Positions 18,538 to 26,148 of a stretch of 60,232 nt of DNA are shown in pieces; within the stretch, counting starts at the first letter, position 1, and every line of letters begins with the position of its first letter. The DNA lies in the NCBI GenBank assembly GCA_017539045.1, contig JAFYHS010000011.1, positions 1 through 60,232 of the forward strand. The letters are read 5' to 3'. Origin of the DNA: Bacteroidales bacterium (GTDB taxonomy: Bacteria; Bacteroidota; Bacteroidia; Bacteroidales; F082). The notes under the pieces were generated by a model that did no database searches, was not told where the DNA came from, and saw only the letters and a list, made by a program, of their open reading frames with translations. The position numbers and the translations under genes are program-made.

Positions 18538-19632
18538 ATGAAAAGACTATTAGTCCTTACCGGTGGCGGCGATTGCCCAGGCTTGAACGCCGTGATTCGC
18601 GCCATCGTCAAGAGAGCCGCCCAAGAGAAAGACTGGGAAGTGCTCGGTAGCATACAAGCCTACAACGGCATCCTTTGGGAACCCACTGAGGTCGTTAGGC
18701 TGACACCGGAGTCGGTGCGCGGCATCCATTTCCGCGGCGGCACCATCATCGAGACCACCAACAAGGGCGGCCCGTTCAACTGGCCCGTCAAGAACGCTGA
18801 CGGCACTTGGACCACCGTCGACCGCAGCGACGAAATGCTCCGCAAACTGCAATACATGGGCATCGACGCGGTGATCAGTATCGGCGGCGACGGCTCGCAG
18901 CGCATCTCGCAGAAGCTCTACGAAAAGGGCCTCAACATCATCGGCGTGCCCAAGACCATCGACAACGACCTTTCGATGACGGAATGCACCTTCGGTTTCC
19001 AAACCGCCGTGCAAATCGCAACGGAAGCCGTCGACAAATTGGTCACCACGGCGGCTTCGCACAACCGCGTCTTCGTCCTCGAAGTGATGGGCCGCGATGC
19101 AGGCTGGATTGCCTTGCACAGCGCCATCGCTGGCGGTGCCGAGGTGTGCCTCCTGCCTGAGTTCCCCTACGACATCAACGTGGTGAAAGAGCGCTTGGAG
19201 CAACGTTTCCACCATGACCGTGGCTTTGCCGTGGTGGTGGCCTCGGAAGGCGCACGACCCAAGGATGGAACGCAGGTCTACGAAATCAGCGGCGAGGTTG
19301 GTTACGAAAACAAGAAACTGGGCGGCATCGGTCGCCGGTTGATTGAGGAGCTGAAGGCTGCCGGATTCACCCATGGTATGCGCGAGACCACCCTCGGTCA
19401 CCTGCAACGCGGCGGCGTCCCGATTGCCTATGACCGTGTGTTGTCAGCCGAGTTTGGCGTGAAGGCCTTCGAGATGGTCCTCAACGGACAGTTTGGCCAG
19501 ATGGTGGCCTACCAGCATCCCAACGTGGTGGCTGTCTCACTCAAGGAAGCCGTGGCCCAGCCCAACTTTGTCACCATCGACAGCGACTTGGTGCGCACCG
19601 CCCGTGGCTTGAACATCTCGTTGGGTATTTGA
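18538..19632 (+). CDS. pfkA: 6-phosphofructokinase, group III type
   Basis: A 364-residue glycolytic enzyme phosphorylating fructose 6-phosphate. It opens with the nucleotide loop VLTGGGDCPGLNAVIRAIVK. The phosphoryl-donor site has GGDGS at 116-120 and PKTIDNDLSMTE at 138-149, with the catalytic Asp in TIDND. MGRDAGWIALHSAIAGGAEV and LGHLQRGGVPIAYDR complete the substrate site. Gly in GGDG suggests ATP as donor, while Lys in PKTIDND is shared with pyrophosphate enzymes; the combination defines a mixed clade generally taken to be ATP-dependent. It follows the DUF4919 gene by 25 bases. Confidence 0.95.
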   Translation: MKRLLVLTGGGDCPGLNAVIRAIVKRAAQEKDWEVLGSIQAYNGILWEPTEVVRLTPESVRGIHFRGGTIIETTNKGGPFNWPVKNADGTWTTVDRSDEMLRKLQYMGIDAVISIGGDGSQRISQKLYEKGLNIIGVPKTIDNDLSMTECTFGFQTAVQIATEAVDKLVTTAASHNRVFVLEVMGRDAGWIALHSAIAGGAEVCLLPEFPYDINVVKERLEQRFHHDRGFAVVVASEGARPKDGTQVYEISGEVGYENKKLGGIGRRLIEELKAAGFTHGMRETTLGHLQRGGVPIAYDRVLSAEFGVKAFEMVLNGQFGQMVAYQHPNVVAVSLKEAVAQPNFVTIDSDLVRTARGLNISLGI

Positions 19633-19651
19633 TGACTTTGCGACCGCATAC

Positions 19652-20293
19652 ATGGCGAAGAACAAGTTTTATGTAGTGTGGATAGGCCACAATCCGGGCG
19701 TCTATGACCGATGGGAAGATTGCCAGAAGGAGATCAAGGGGGTCAAGGGGGCCAAATACAAAGGCTTTACTGACCGCACGAGTGCCGAGACCGCTTTCAA
19801 AGAAGGCCCCGACAACTATTGGGGCAAGGATGTGGCGCCCACTGTCGACCTCTCAAAGGCAAAAGAGCAGCCCATCAGTCCCGCCATTGCCGTGGATGCG
19901 GCTTGTGCGGGCAACCCGGGCAAGATGGAATACCAGGGGGTCTTCGTTGACTTCGGCGTGCAGCCAGCCAACGCCTACAACCTGTTTAAGAGCCCTGTCT
20001 TCGAGAACGGCACCAACAACATAGGAGAGTTCTTGGCCATTGTCCATGCCCTCGCCCTGCAGAAGAAAAACGGATGGGCTTACCCCATCTATAGCGACTC
20101 AGTCAATGCCCAGCTGTGGATCAAGCAGAAGAAATGTAAGACCAAGCTGCAGCCCAACGCTAAGAACGCCTACCTTTTCGAACTCGTCGCCCGCGCCGAG
20201 AAATGGCTCAACGAAAACGCCATCGAGGTGCCTGTGTTGAAGTGGAAGACGGAAATATGGGGTGAAATCCCGGCCGATTTTGGTAGGAAATAA
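19652..20293 (+). CDS. rnhA: Ribonuclease HI with N-terminal viroplasmin (hybrid-binding) domain
   Basis: A 213-residue protein that degrades RNA in RNA-DNA hybrids. The N-terminal viroplasmin-like domain (KFYVVWIGHNPGVYDRWEDC to about residue 50) binds the hybrid. The RNase H domain keeps the acidic residues in IAVDAACAGNPG, NNIGEFLAIVHALA, YSDSVNAQLW and the final Asp in EIPADFGRK. Nineteen bases separate it from pfkA, so read-through is likely. Confidence 0.94.
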   Translation: MAKNKFYVVWIGHNPGVYDRWEDCQKEIKGVKGAKYKGFTDRTSAETAFKEGPDNYWGKDVAPTVDLSKAKEQPISPAIAVDAACAGNPGKMEYQGVFVDFGVQPANAYNLFKSPVFENGTNNIGEFLAIVHALALQKKNGWAYPIYSDSVNAQLWIKQKKCKTKLQPNAKNAYLFELVARAEKWLNENAIEVPVLKWKTEIWGEIPADFGRK

Positions 20294-20332
20294 AAAAAAT
20301 AGCTACTTTTACCGCCTCAAACTTGACTCGGA

Positions 20333-21073
20333 ATGCTGAAATATGACTCGTTTTATTTCCAATGCCCGCATTGCCAGGCTTGGCTCGAAGGCCGCAACCT
20401 GAAAGCCGAGATGGTGAATCAGGCTATCCTGTATTCCGATGGTAAGGTGCTGAACGACAATCTGATCACCACGCCTCAGAAGATGATTATGTGTCCGTCG
20501 TGTGGCCATAGCTTCTGGGTCGAGCATCCCGAGGAGCCTTTCATCACCTACGAAAAACCCGATGCCGAGGTCTATTCCTGGAACACGTGGCGCTTCTTTG
20601 GCATCAGTTTCTCCGACAATAAGGGGAAGATGGCTTTGATCAACCATTACAAGACCTTCCTAAAGAAGAGCCATTATGACCCGAAGAAAGAGATTTACCT
20701 TCGCCGTTTCCTGTGGTGGGCTTATAATGACTTGCATCGTAACCACCAACATGTGCGCCTGAAATATCTGCTCAACGGCTTCATGAGTTTCGGTGTCTGG
20801 CACTGCAATCGTAAGTTGATCCTGGAAGGTGAAAAGCTGTTCATCAAAAACCATAAGGACTTTACCGATAATCTGCAACGCCTCTTGGCGCTGCTTGAGA
20901 AGCACCCTGATGAGCAGATCGACCTGGAGTTGCCGGAAATCTACCGTGAGTTGCGTCAGTTCGACAAGGTGAAGGAGCTGCTCGAACAGGTGGGTAGCCG
21001 AACGCATTTCACCAATGAAATATTACGCCATTCCAAGTGGAAAGACCCAAGGGTCTTCATGGTGTCAGGATAA
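20333..21073 (+). CDS. Uncharacterised protein with two CxxC zinc-ribbon motifs
   Basis: A 246-residue soluble protein. The N-terminal 65 residues carry CPHC (about 11-14) and CPSC (about 54-57), arranged like one split zinc ribbon. The middle is rich in aromatic and basic residues (RRFLWWAYNDLHRNHQHVRL). The C-terminal helices (DLELPEIYRELRQFDKVKEL) look TPR-like. I do not recognise a named family and assign no function. It lies downstream of rnhA, with a weak TACTTTTA box at its start, and ends at a strong terminator. Confidence 0.75.
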   Translation: MLKYDSFYFQCPHCQAWLEGRNLKAEMVNQAILYSDGKVLNDNLITTPQKMIMCPSCGHSFWVEHPEEPFITYEKPDAEVYSWNTWRFFGISFSDNKGKMALINHYKTFLKKSHYDPKKEIYLRRFLWWAYNDLHRNHQHVRLKYLLNGFMSFGVWHCNRKLILEGEKLFIKNHKDFTDNLQRLLALLEKHPDEQIDLELPEIYRELRQFDKVKELLEQVGSRTHFTNEILRHSKWKDPRVFMVSG

Positions 21074-21079
21074 AAAAAG

Positions 21080-21105
21080 AAAAGGACGGCTGAAGCCGTC
21101 CTTTT
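21080..21105. terminator. Bidirectional intrinsic terminator
   Basis: AAAGGACGGC-TGAA-GCCGTCCTTT, a perfect 10-bp stem with A-run and T-run flanks. It serves the zinc-ribbon gene and the convergent SSB gene. Confidence 0.92.
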
Positions 21106-21125
21106 TCGTTATCGAAGACCGATGC

Positions 21126-21467
21126 TCAGTCTTTCGTGCGATCGATCAGGAACAAGTCGTTGATCCAGACTTCGATGTTGGAATGGCGTTGGCCCTTGTC
21201 GTCGGTCCATTCGTTGTTTCTCAGGCTTCCGTCAACGGCGATTTGCAAGCCTTTCCTGACGTTGTTTTCGACGCGGTCGGCGATTTTACCCCATGCCACG
21301 ATGGTGAACCACTGCGTGTCGTTGACCCATTCGCGGTTGGCGTTCATGCGGCGTTCGTCGACGGCAAGGCGGAAACGAGCCACTTTACTGTTGTTGCTAA
21401 AGCTCTTCACTTCAGGTTCTGCACCTGGGCGGCCAATCAGCATGACCGAATTTCTCATTGTACTCAT
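21126..21467 (-). CDS. ssb: Single-stranded DNA-binding protein, short copy A
   Basis: 113 residues forming essentially only the OB fold: MRNSVMLIGRPGAEPEVKSF, FRLAVDE, DTQWFTIVAWGKIADRVENN and GSLRNNEWTDDKGQRHSNIE. It stops at LIDRTKD and lacks the linker and acidic DDxPF tail that normally recruits partner proteins. It is a tandem duplicate of the gene at 21503; the two share most residues and the leader just before the ATG. Likely transcribed with it. Confidence 0.92.
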   Translation of the reverse strand: MSTMRNSVMLIGRPGAEPEVKSFSNNSKVARFRLAVDERRMNANREWVNDTQWFTIVAWGKIADRVENNVRKGLQIAVDGSLRNNEWTDDKGQRHSNIEVWINDLFLIDRTKD

Positions 21468-21502
21468 AGTTGTGTGTGTTTAAAAGGTTATTAATAAGGT
21501 GT

Positions 21503-21853
21503 TTAGTCGTTTTGTTCTTTTCCCCAATCCAAGAGGATGAAGTTGTTCAGATGGATCTCTGTCGACTGATGGCGCTGGCCGTTGCTGTCGGTCCATTCGT
21601 TGTTGCGCAAGGCGCCGTCGATGGCGATCCTTTTGCCTTTCTTCACCGCCAGGGCGACGCGCTCAGCGGTCTTGTCCCATGCCACCACGTTAAACCACTG
21701 TGTGTCTTTCACCTGCTCGTGGTTGGCGTTACGGCGTGTCTCGTTCACGGCAAGGCTGAAGCGCGTGACGATGCGGTTGTCGTTGAAGGTTCTCGTTTCA
21801 GGTTCTGCACCCGGGCGGCCAATCAGGATGACCGAATTTCTCATTGTACTCAT
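21503..21853 (-). CDS. ssb: Single-stranded DNA-binding protein, short copy B
   Basis: 116 residues, again only the OB fold: MRNSVILIGRPGAEPETRTF, FSLAVNETRR, DTQWFNVVAWDKTAERVALA and GALRNNEWTDSNGQRHQSTE. The end FILLDWGKEQND has no acidic tail. It lies upstream of copy A in the same direction with 35 bases between them. The bases CATAGTTGTGTGTGTTTA are repeated upstream of both starts, so the duplication included the leader. A plausible but imperfect promoter (TTACTTTG with TTGACA upstream) lies at about 21942-21970. Confidence 0.92.
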   Translation of the reverse strand: MSTMRNSVILIGRPGAEPETRTFNDNRIVTRFSLAVNETRRNANHEQVKDTQWFNVVAWDKTAERVALAVKKGKRIAIDGALRNNEWTDSNGQRHQSTEIHLNNFILLDWGKEQND

Positions 21854-21995
21854 AGTTGTGTGTGTTTAGTAATTAGTAATTAGTTTGTTTAGTTGTGTCG
21901 CACCTCGTGGTTGGCGAATTTGCCCTATCAATCGGTTTGACGATGCAAAGTAACAACACTTGTCAAGACTAAGCCGTTGATTAAACGTTTGTAGT

Positions 21996-22027
21996 CGACA
22001 GCAGTCGTTTGTTGTCGTTTGCTGTCG
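21996..22027. promoter_or_regulatory. Repeat-rich site upstream of the LytTR gene
   Basis: CGACAGCA and TGCTGTCG form an 8-bp inverted repeat around tandem copies of GTCGTTTG(T/C)T. It lies about 90 bases upstream of the LytTR promoter in the 289-base gap 21854-22142. Direct repeats of this scale suit a LytTR-type or other dimeric regulator; no proof. Confidence 0.35.
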
Positions 22028-22112
22028 GCTTTATTGTTGATATTTAATAAATTACATTTTTTCGATTTCTTGTGACTTTTTTCGATTTTTTTGAGGATTT
22101 ATGGAGTTTTAC

Positions 22113-22120
22113 TATCTTTG
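22113..22120 (+). promoter_or_regulatory. -7 box for the LytTR/hydF operon
   Basis: TATCTTTG, 23 bases upstream of the ATG at 22143. An ATG at 22101 lies before the box and is rejected. Confidence 0.7.
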
Positions 22121-22142
22121 CGGTCCAATAATAGGATTAGAA

Positions 22143-22952
22143 ATGACTGCATTACCCAAGAAATATGCTACTGGAAAAGGGTTTTTTACCCATATCCTTA
22201 CTGTTCCGTTCTTTGTTTTCGGGATGCTCTTGCTTTTTTCACCTACTAGTTTCGACCGTTTCTCTATTCCCTTCTCGCGCTATTCGTTCCATGTGACGAT
22301 GATTCTCTGCATCGTCCTCGTAGTGATGATTATCTCCCGATTGTTGTTTATGTTGTTCAATCGGAAAAGACGCGAGATTGATTGGGGAAGGAGTGTCTTG
22401 CTTTGCCTGCTTGAAATTGTTTTTTCTTCGGGCTTTACGGCCTTGTATCTCTGGCTGATGTCGAGTAAGGAGGTGGCCTTTTTCTGGTTCTTCGGCATGA
22501 CGCTGGTCTATCTCTTTGTCCTCATGCTCATCCCTTATGTAATCATCGACTTGTATTTCTTGCTGTTGGCCAAGGATCAGCAGCTCTTCGAGAAAGACCG
22601 TGACGCCTCGAAAGAGAAGATTCGCTTTGTGGACGAACGCGACAACCTCAAGTTGGTGGTGGCCACCGATGCGGTGCTTTATGTGCAGTCGGACGAGAAC
22701 TATGTGAAGGTCTGCTATTTGGAGGACAGCGAAATCAAGTTCTGCAGCATCCGCAACACGATGAAAAGGGTGGAGGACCTTTGTGTCAGAAACGGTTTGG
22801 TACGTTGTCACCGCTCCTATTTCATCAATAGCAGCAGGGTGCAGGCGCTTCAGAAAGACAAGGAATTCACCTATGCCGTCCTTGATGTGCCTAACGCCAG
22901 CCGCGTGCCTGTGAGCAAAAACTATTACGATCAACTTTCGGCACTATTATAA
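22143..22952 (+). CDS. Membrane-bound LytTR-family transcription regulator
   Basis: 269 residues. Four hydrophobic helices (about 17-37, 47-70, 84-104 and 112-135) are followed by a short linker and a C-terminal LytTR DNA-binding domain (about 165-266): DAVLYVQSDENYVKVCYLED, RNTMKRVEDLC and VRCHRSYFINSSRVQ. This layout, a sensor membrane domain fused directly to LytTR, is common in Bacteroidota and needs no histidine kinase. hydF starts two bases after its stop, so the two are very likely co-transcribed. Signal and targets are unknown. Confidence 0.9.
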   Translation: MTALPKKYATGKGFFTHILTVPFFVFGMLLLFSPTSFDRFSIPFSRYSFHVTMILCIVLVVMIISRLLFMLFNRKRREIDWGRSVLLCLLEIVFSSGFTALYLWLMSSKEVAFFWFFGMTLVYLFVLMLIPYVIIDLYFLLLAKDQQLFEKDRDASKEKIRFVDERDNLKLVVATDAVLYVQSDENYVKVCYLEDSEIKFCSIRNTMKRVEDLCVRNGLVRCHRSYFINSSRVQALQKDKEFTYAVLDVPNASRVPVSKNYYDQLSALL

Positions 22953-22954
22953 TT

Positions 22955-24145
22955 ATGGCTAAGGATCTGAAACCACATATTGGTATCTTCGGTCGCAGAA
23001 ACTGCGGCAAGAGCAGTCTTATCAACCTGTTGACGGGACAGGACATCGCCATCGTGAGCGACACGGCGGGTACTACCACCGACCCCGTCAAGAAAAGCAT
23101 TGAAATCTTTGGCATTGGGCCTTGTGTGCTCATCGACACGGCGGGCATCGACGACGTGGGCGAACTGGGCCAACAGCGTGTGGAGAAGACCATGAAAGTG
23201 CTGGAGGAGATCGACTGCGCCGTTTTGGTCATCACAGAAAACAACTTCGGTGATCCTGAGAAGCATCTCATCGCCCGCATGAACGAGCTGGCGGTACCGT
23301 TCTTCGTCGTCCACAACAAATCCGACCAAGAGTCGCTACTTGCCGTCGTGAAGGCCATGATAGAGCAAAACTATGCCACCAAAGTGCTGAATTTTAGTGT
23401 TGCGAAGAAGGACGACATCGCGCCTTTGGTCGACCTGTTGAAAAAGACCATCCCCGAGAGTGCCTATCAGAAAGTGTCGTTGCTGGGTGGCATCATCAAG
23501 CCCAATGAGGTGGTCGTGTTGGTCTGCCCCGTGGATAGCGAAGCGCCTGAAGGCCGTTTGATTTTGCCTCAAGTGATGGCCATCCGCGATGTGTTGGATA
23601 ATGAATGCATCTGCGTGGTGCTGAAGGAGACCCATTTGCAGCAATACCTCGACACCATGCCCAAGCCTGCCTTGGTGGTCACCGACAGTCAGGTGTTCGG
23701 CCAGGTGAGCAAAATCGTTCCCCAAGACATTCCTTTGACCAGCTTCAGCATCGTCATGGCACGTCTGCGTGGCGACTTCGACAACTATGTGAAAGGCACA
23801 CCGCATTTATCTGAATTAAAAGACGGTGACACGGTCTTGTTGCTTGAGTCGTGCACCCACCACAGCACCTGCGAGGACATCGGTAGGGTGAAGCTGCCCC
23901 GCATGATCCTAAAATACACAGGAAAAGACATCCATTTCGAATATGTGGCAGGTCTGTCGCCCATCGCCAACCCCGAAAAATACGCCATGGCCATCCAATG
24001 CGGCGGCTGCATGAGCACGCGCAAGCAACTGTTGAACCGTACTAATTTGTTTGTCAACCAAGGCATCCCGATCAGCAACTACGGCATGGCCTTGGCTTAT
24101 ATGAACGGCATCTTTGAGCGGGTGATGGAGCCGTTTAGGAAGTAA
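22955..24145 (+). CDS. hydF: [FeFe]-hydrogenase H-cluster maturation GTPase HydF
   Basis: A 396-residue scaffold that assembles the two-iron subcluster and delivers it to [FeFe] hydrogenase. The GTPase domain has Walker A GRRNCGKSSL (13-22), the TAGTTTDPV switch and IDTAGIDD. The C-terminal cluster-binding motif CxHx46CxxC is intact with Cys300, His302, Cys349 and Cys352. HydE, HydG and the hydrogenase itself are not in this window. Presence implies hydrogen metabolism in an anaerobe. It directly follows the LytTR gene. Confidence 0.97.
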   Translation: MAKDLKPHIGIFGRRNCGKSSLINLLTGQDIAIVSDTAGTTTDPVKKSIEIFGIGPCVLIDTAGIDDVGELGQQRVEKTMKVLEEIDCAVLVITENNFGDPEKHLIARMNELAVPFFVVHNKSDQESLLAVVKAMIEQNYATKVLNFSVAKKDDIAPLVDLLKKTIPESAYQKVSLLGGIIKPNEVVVLVCPVDSEAPEGRLILPQVMAIRDVLDNECICVVLKETHLQQYLDTMPKPALVVTDSQVFGQVSKIVPQDIPLTSFSIVMARLRGDFDNYVKGTPHLSELKDGDTVLLLESCTHHSTCEDIGRVKLPRMILKYTGKDIHFEYVAGLSPIANPEKYAMAIQCGGCMSTRKQLLNRTNLFVNQGIPISNYGMALAYMNGIFERVMEPFRK

Positions 24146-24159
24146 GTGTTTAGCAATAT

Positions 24160-24708
24160 TTAGTTTCTCTTCCGATAATAAGCCCCGCCACCAGCAGCCA
24201 GCTTATGCCCGGGTTCGATGTCTATCGTCGTAGAGAAGCTCTCTCCCGTCAACTTGTAGGACAGCACATTGCCGTCGACGTGATAGGTGCCGTAGCGGTA
24301 TTCGCCGTTGGCTTGAAGCTCGGAGCATCGTCCTGAGGTGCCGTCTCCCTCAAAGTTCATTACCACCTTACCATAAGCGCCCATATCGCAGTCCCAGGTG
24401 CCGACAATCCAGGAATAATCACCGGAATTGGTTGTGGTATTTGTGGTGTTTGTGGAATTTGTGGTGGAGTTGGGGGTCATGTCGGGCATGGTGATCGTAT
24501 TGTCGTTGGAAGAAGGCGAGGTACGCTCTTCGTATGAAGTGCCATTGCCATAATTCAGCAAACCGCCGCCACAAGATTTCAATAGATAGTAGGCTACGAA
24601 AGCGACAACTAGAAGAACGATAATCCTTCTGAGACATCCGCTGTTATTTGTTGGCGTTTTTTGCGTTTTTTGCGTTTGGTTGACATTTGGAAAGTTGATG
24701 AGTCCCAT
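24160..24708 (-). CDS. Uncharacterised membrane-anchored protein with Thr/Asn-rich linker
   Basis: 182 residues. One transmembrane helix near residues 28-44 (RRIIVLLVVAFVAYYLLKSC) is followed by a low-complexity Asn/Thr/Ser linker (about 65-92). The C-terminal beta-rich domain begins SWIVGTWDCDMGAYGKVVMN, resembling small lipocalin-like or META-like folds seen in Bacteroidota lipid or stress proteins. No catalytic residues stand out. The family was not recognised. It is convergent with hydF (14-base gap). Confidence 0.75.
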   Translation of the reverse strand: MGLINFPNVNQTQKTQKTPTNNSGCLRRIIVLLVVAFVAYYLLKSCGGGLLNYGNGTSYEERTSPSSNDNTITMPDMTPNSTTNSTNTTNTTTNSGDYSWIVGTWDCDMGAYGKVVMNFEGDGTSGRCSELQANGEYRYGTYHVDGNVLSYKLTGESFSTTIDIEPGHKLAAGGGAYYRKRN

Positions 24709-24736
24709 ATCTGTTTGATTTTATTGGTTGTTGCTG

Positions 24737-24744
24737 CAAAGATA
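24737..24744 (-). promoter_or_regulatory. -7 box for the Thr/Asn-linker protein
   Basis: TATCTTTG on the minus strand, 29 bases upstream of the ATG at 24708. Confidence 0.65.
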
Positions 24745-24785
24745 CAATAAAAAGCAAATAATCAATGGATAACCATCATTTATTC

Positions 24786-25535
24786 TCATCTTCTTCTCTC
24801 AAAATGCTGGTAGTCCTTCACGCTACGCCAACGGCCACCCCAGCGAAAACCGTAGGATTCAAACGTCTTTTTGCAAAGGTCGTTGTCGTCGATTTTGTGG
24901 GGGAATTGCTTGCTACGGTCAACGTAGTCGGTGGCCGTGGAAGGGCGAATGCGTGAGCCTCTTACGCAAGGGTTCTGCAAGGGATTGATGTCGACGGCCA
25001 TCCCATAGGCATGACGGGATAGTCTCCAGGAACCGGCAATGGTGCGGTAGTTGAAGCAGGAGCTGTTGTTGGCCTGCATCGAGGCCTCGTCGGAAGCGTC
25101 GAAGTCGTCCACCAGGCGGATGCTGTAGATGGGATAGGCCTCCATAAACAAGGTCTTGAAAATACAGAGCAGGTCATGGGCAATCGCTTTGTTGCACACC
25201 ATCTCGCCTTGCTGGATGCGACCGTCGAAGTCGTAATGATAAAGGGTGAGGTAACGGAGCTCCTCAAAGCCGATCCTTGCCGTCTCAGGTAGCGACTTGC
25301 CCTGCATTCGGTTTTTCACGGTCTCGGGGACGGGCTGCGAGAAAAAGACATAGCCTTTATAACATAAGGTGTCGTCGGCACGGGAAATGTCGGGCGGAGT
25401 CACCTTCTCAACAGGGGTCGTCCTTGGGACTTGGGTGTTTGACCTTTCCTCCGTTTTGTCATGGCGGTTGTCATGGCATGCTGCCATGATAAACAAGCCA
25501 AGCAGGAGCAGGATGATATGGAGGCTTCTATTCAT
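24786..25535 (-). CDS. M15-family D,D-carboxypeptidase-like lipoprotein
   Basis: 249 residues with a lipoprotein signal ending IMAACHD (Cys20). The mature domain matches VanY/M15 peptidases: SRHAYGMAVDINP supplies zinc ligands His175 and Asp182, and KDYQHFE supplies His244. GWR-like RWGGRWRSVKDYQHFE is the normal C-terminal signature. Predicted to trim the terminal D-amino acid or cross-bridge in peptidoglycan in the periplasm. Its start overlaps the tyrosine phosphatase stop by four bases (ATGA), so the pair is translationally coupled. Confidence 0.9.
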   Translation of the reverse strand: MNRSLHIILLLLGLFIMAACHDNRHDKTEERSNTQVPRTTPVEKVTPPDISRADDTLCYKGYVFFSQPVPETVKNRMQGKSLPETARIGFEELRYLTLYHYDFDGRIQQGEMVCNKAIAHDLLCIFKTLFMEAYPIYSIRLVDDFDASDEASMQANNSSCFNYRTIAGSWRLSRHAYGMAVDINPLQNPCVRGSRIRPSTATDYVDRSKQFPHKIDDNDLCKKTFESYGFRWGGRWRSVKDYQHFERRR

Positions 25536-26002
25536 TTTCCAAACGATGAATGCTCCCTCAAATAGTCCAGCAGCCCTTTACATCCTTCCAAAACATCCAC
25601 CCAAGTGGCTTCAAAATCACCAGTGTACCAAGGGTCGGCCACATCACCTGGTCGCTGCGTGTAATCCATCAACAGGCTGATTTTGTGGTCGGTGTCCTCG
25701 CCAAACATCCGTTTCAGGTTGCGCAGGTTGTTGCGGTCCATGGCGATGATGTAATCGTAATAGGCATAGTCTTGTCGTGTCATCTGACGGGCGGTCTTAC
25801 CTGCGCAGCCGATGCCGTGCTCGGCTAACTTTCGCCGCGCTGGCGGATAGACGGGATTGCCGATTTCTTCCGTTGAAGTGGCTGCTGAGGCGATTTCAAA
25901 TTGCTCGCTCAAGCCTGCTTCTTCGATGAGATGTTTCATCACAAACTCGGCCATGGGACTGCGGCAGATGTTGCCGTGACAGATGAAGAGGATCTTTATC
26001 AT
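25532..26002 (-). CDS. Low-molecular-weight protein-tyrosine phosphatase
   Basis: 156 residues. The catalytic P-loop CHGNICRS (Cys8, Arg14) follows the first strand MIKILFI, and the general acid lies in VADPWYTGD. It dephosphorylates tyrosines, often on capsule or polysaccharide export kinases (family knowledge); no such kinase is nearby. A longer frame starting 75 bases upstream reads through a repeat element and is rejected. Coupled to the M15 peptidase gene. Confidence 0.94.
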   Translation of the reverse strand: MIKILFICHGNICRSPMAEFVMKHLIEEAGLSEQFEIASAATSTEEIGNPVYPPARRKLAEHGIGCAGKTARQMTRQDYAYYDYIIAMDRNNLRNLKRMFGEDTDHKISLLMDYTQRPGDVADPWYTGDFEATWVDVLEGCKGLLDYLREHSSFGK

Positions 26003-26052
26003 GTTGAAATGTTGTTGACACGGGACTTCGGGACTATCTTCTCGCCTCTTGA

Positions 26053-26140
26053 CCTCATTGCGGGCGCAGACCCGCAATCTCCTACACGATAGAGATTTGT
26101 CTTCGCGTTTAGGAGATAGCGGATCAAGTCCGCTATGAGG
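26053..26140. repeat. Paired palindromic (REP/BIME-like) element
   Basis: Two hairpins face each other: ATTGCGGG-CGCAGA-CCCGCAAT (26057-26078) and ATAGCGGA-TCAAG-TCCGCTAT (26116-26136). They are joined by ATCTCCT...AGGAGAT and bounded by CCTCAT...ATGAGG. The left 29 bases are repeated exactly, inverted, at 4880-4908. Confidence 0.8.
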
Positions 26141-26148
26141 ATCAAGGC

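Noticed and set aside
21854-22142. A small RNA or tRNA in the gap before the LytTR gene
   Set aside because: No cloverleaf or known RNA motif; the content is promoter elements and short repeats.
24419-24637. A second small gene inside the Thr/Asn-linker protein
   Set aside because: It is an alternative frame through a low-complexity Asn/Thr coding stretch.
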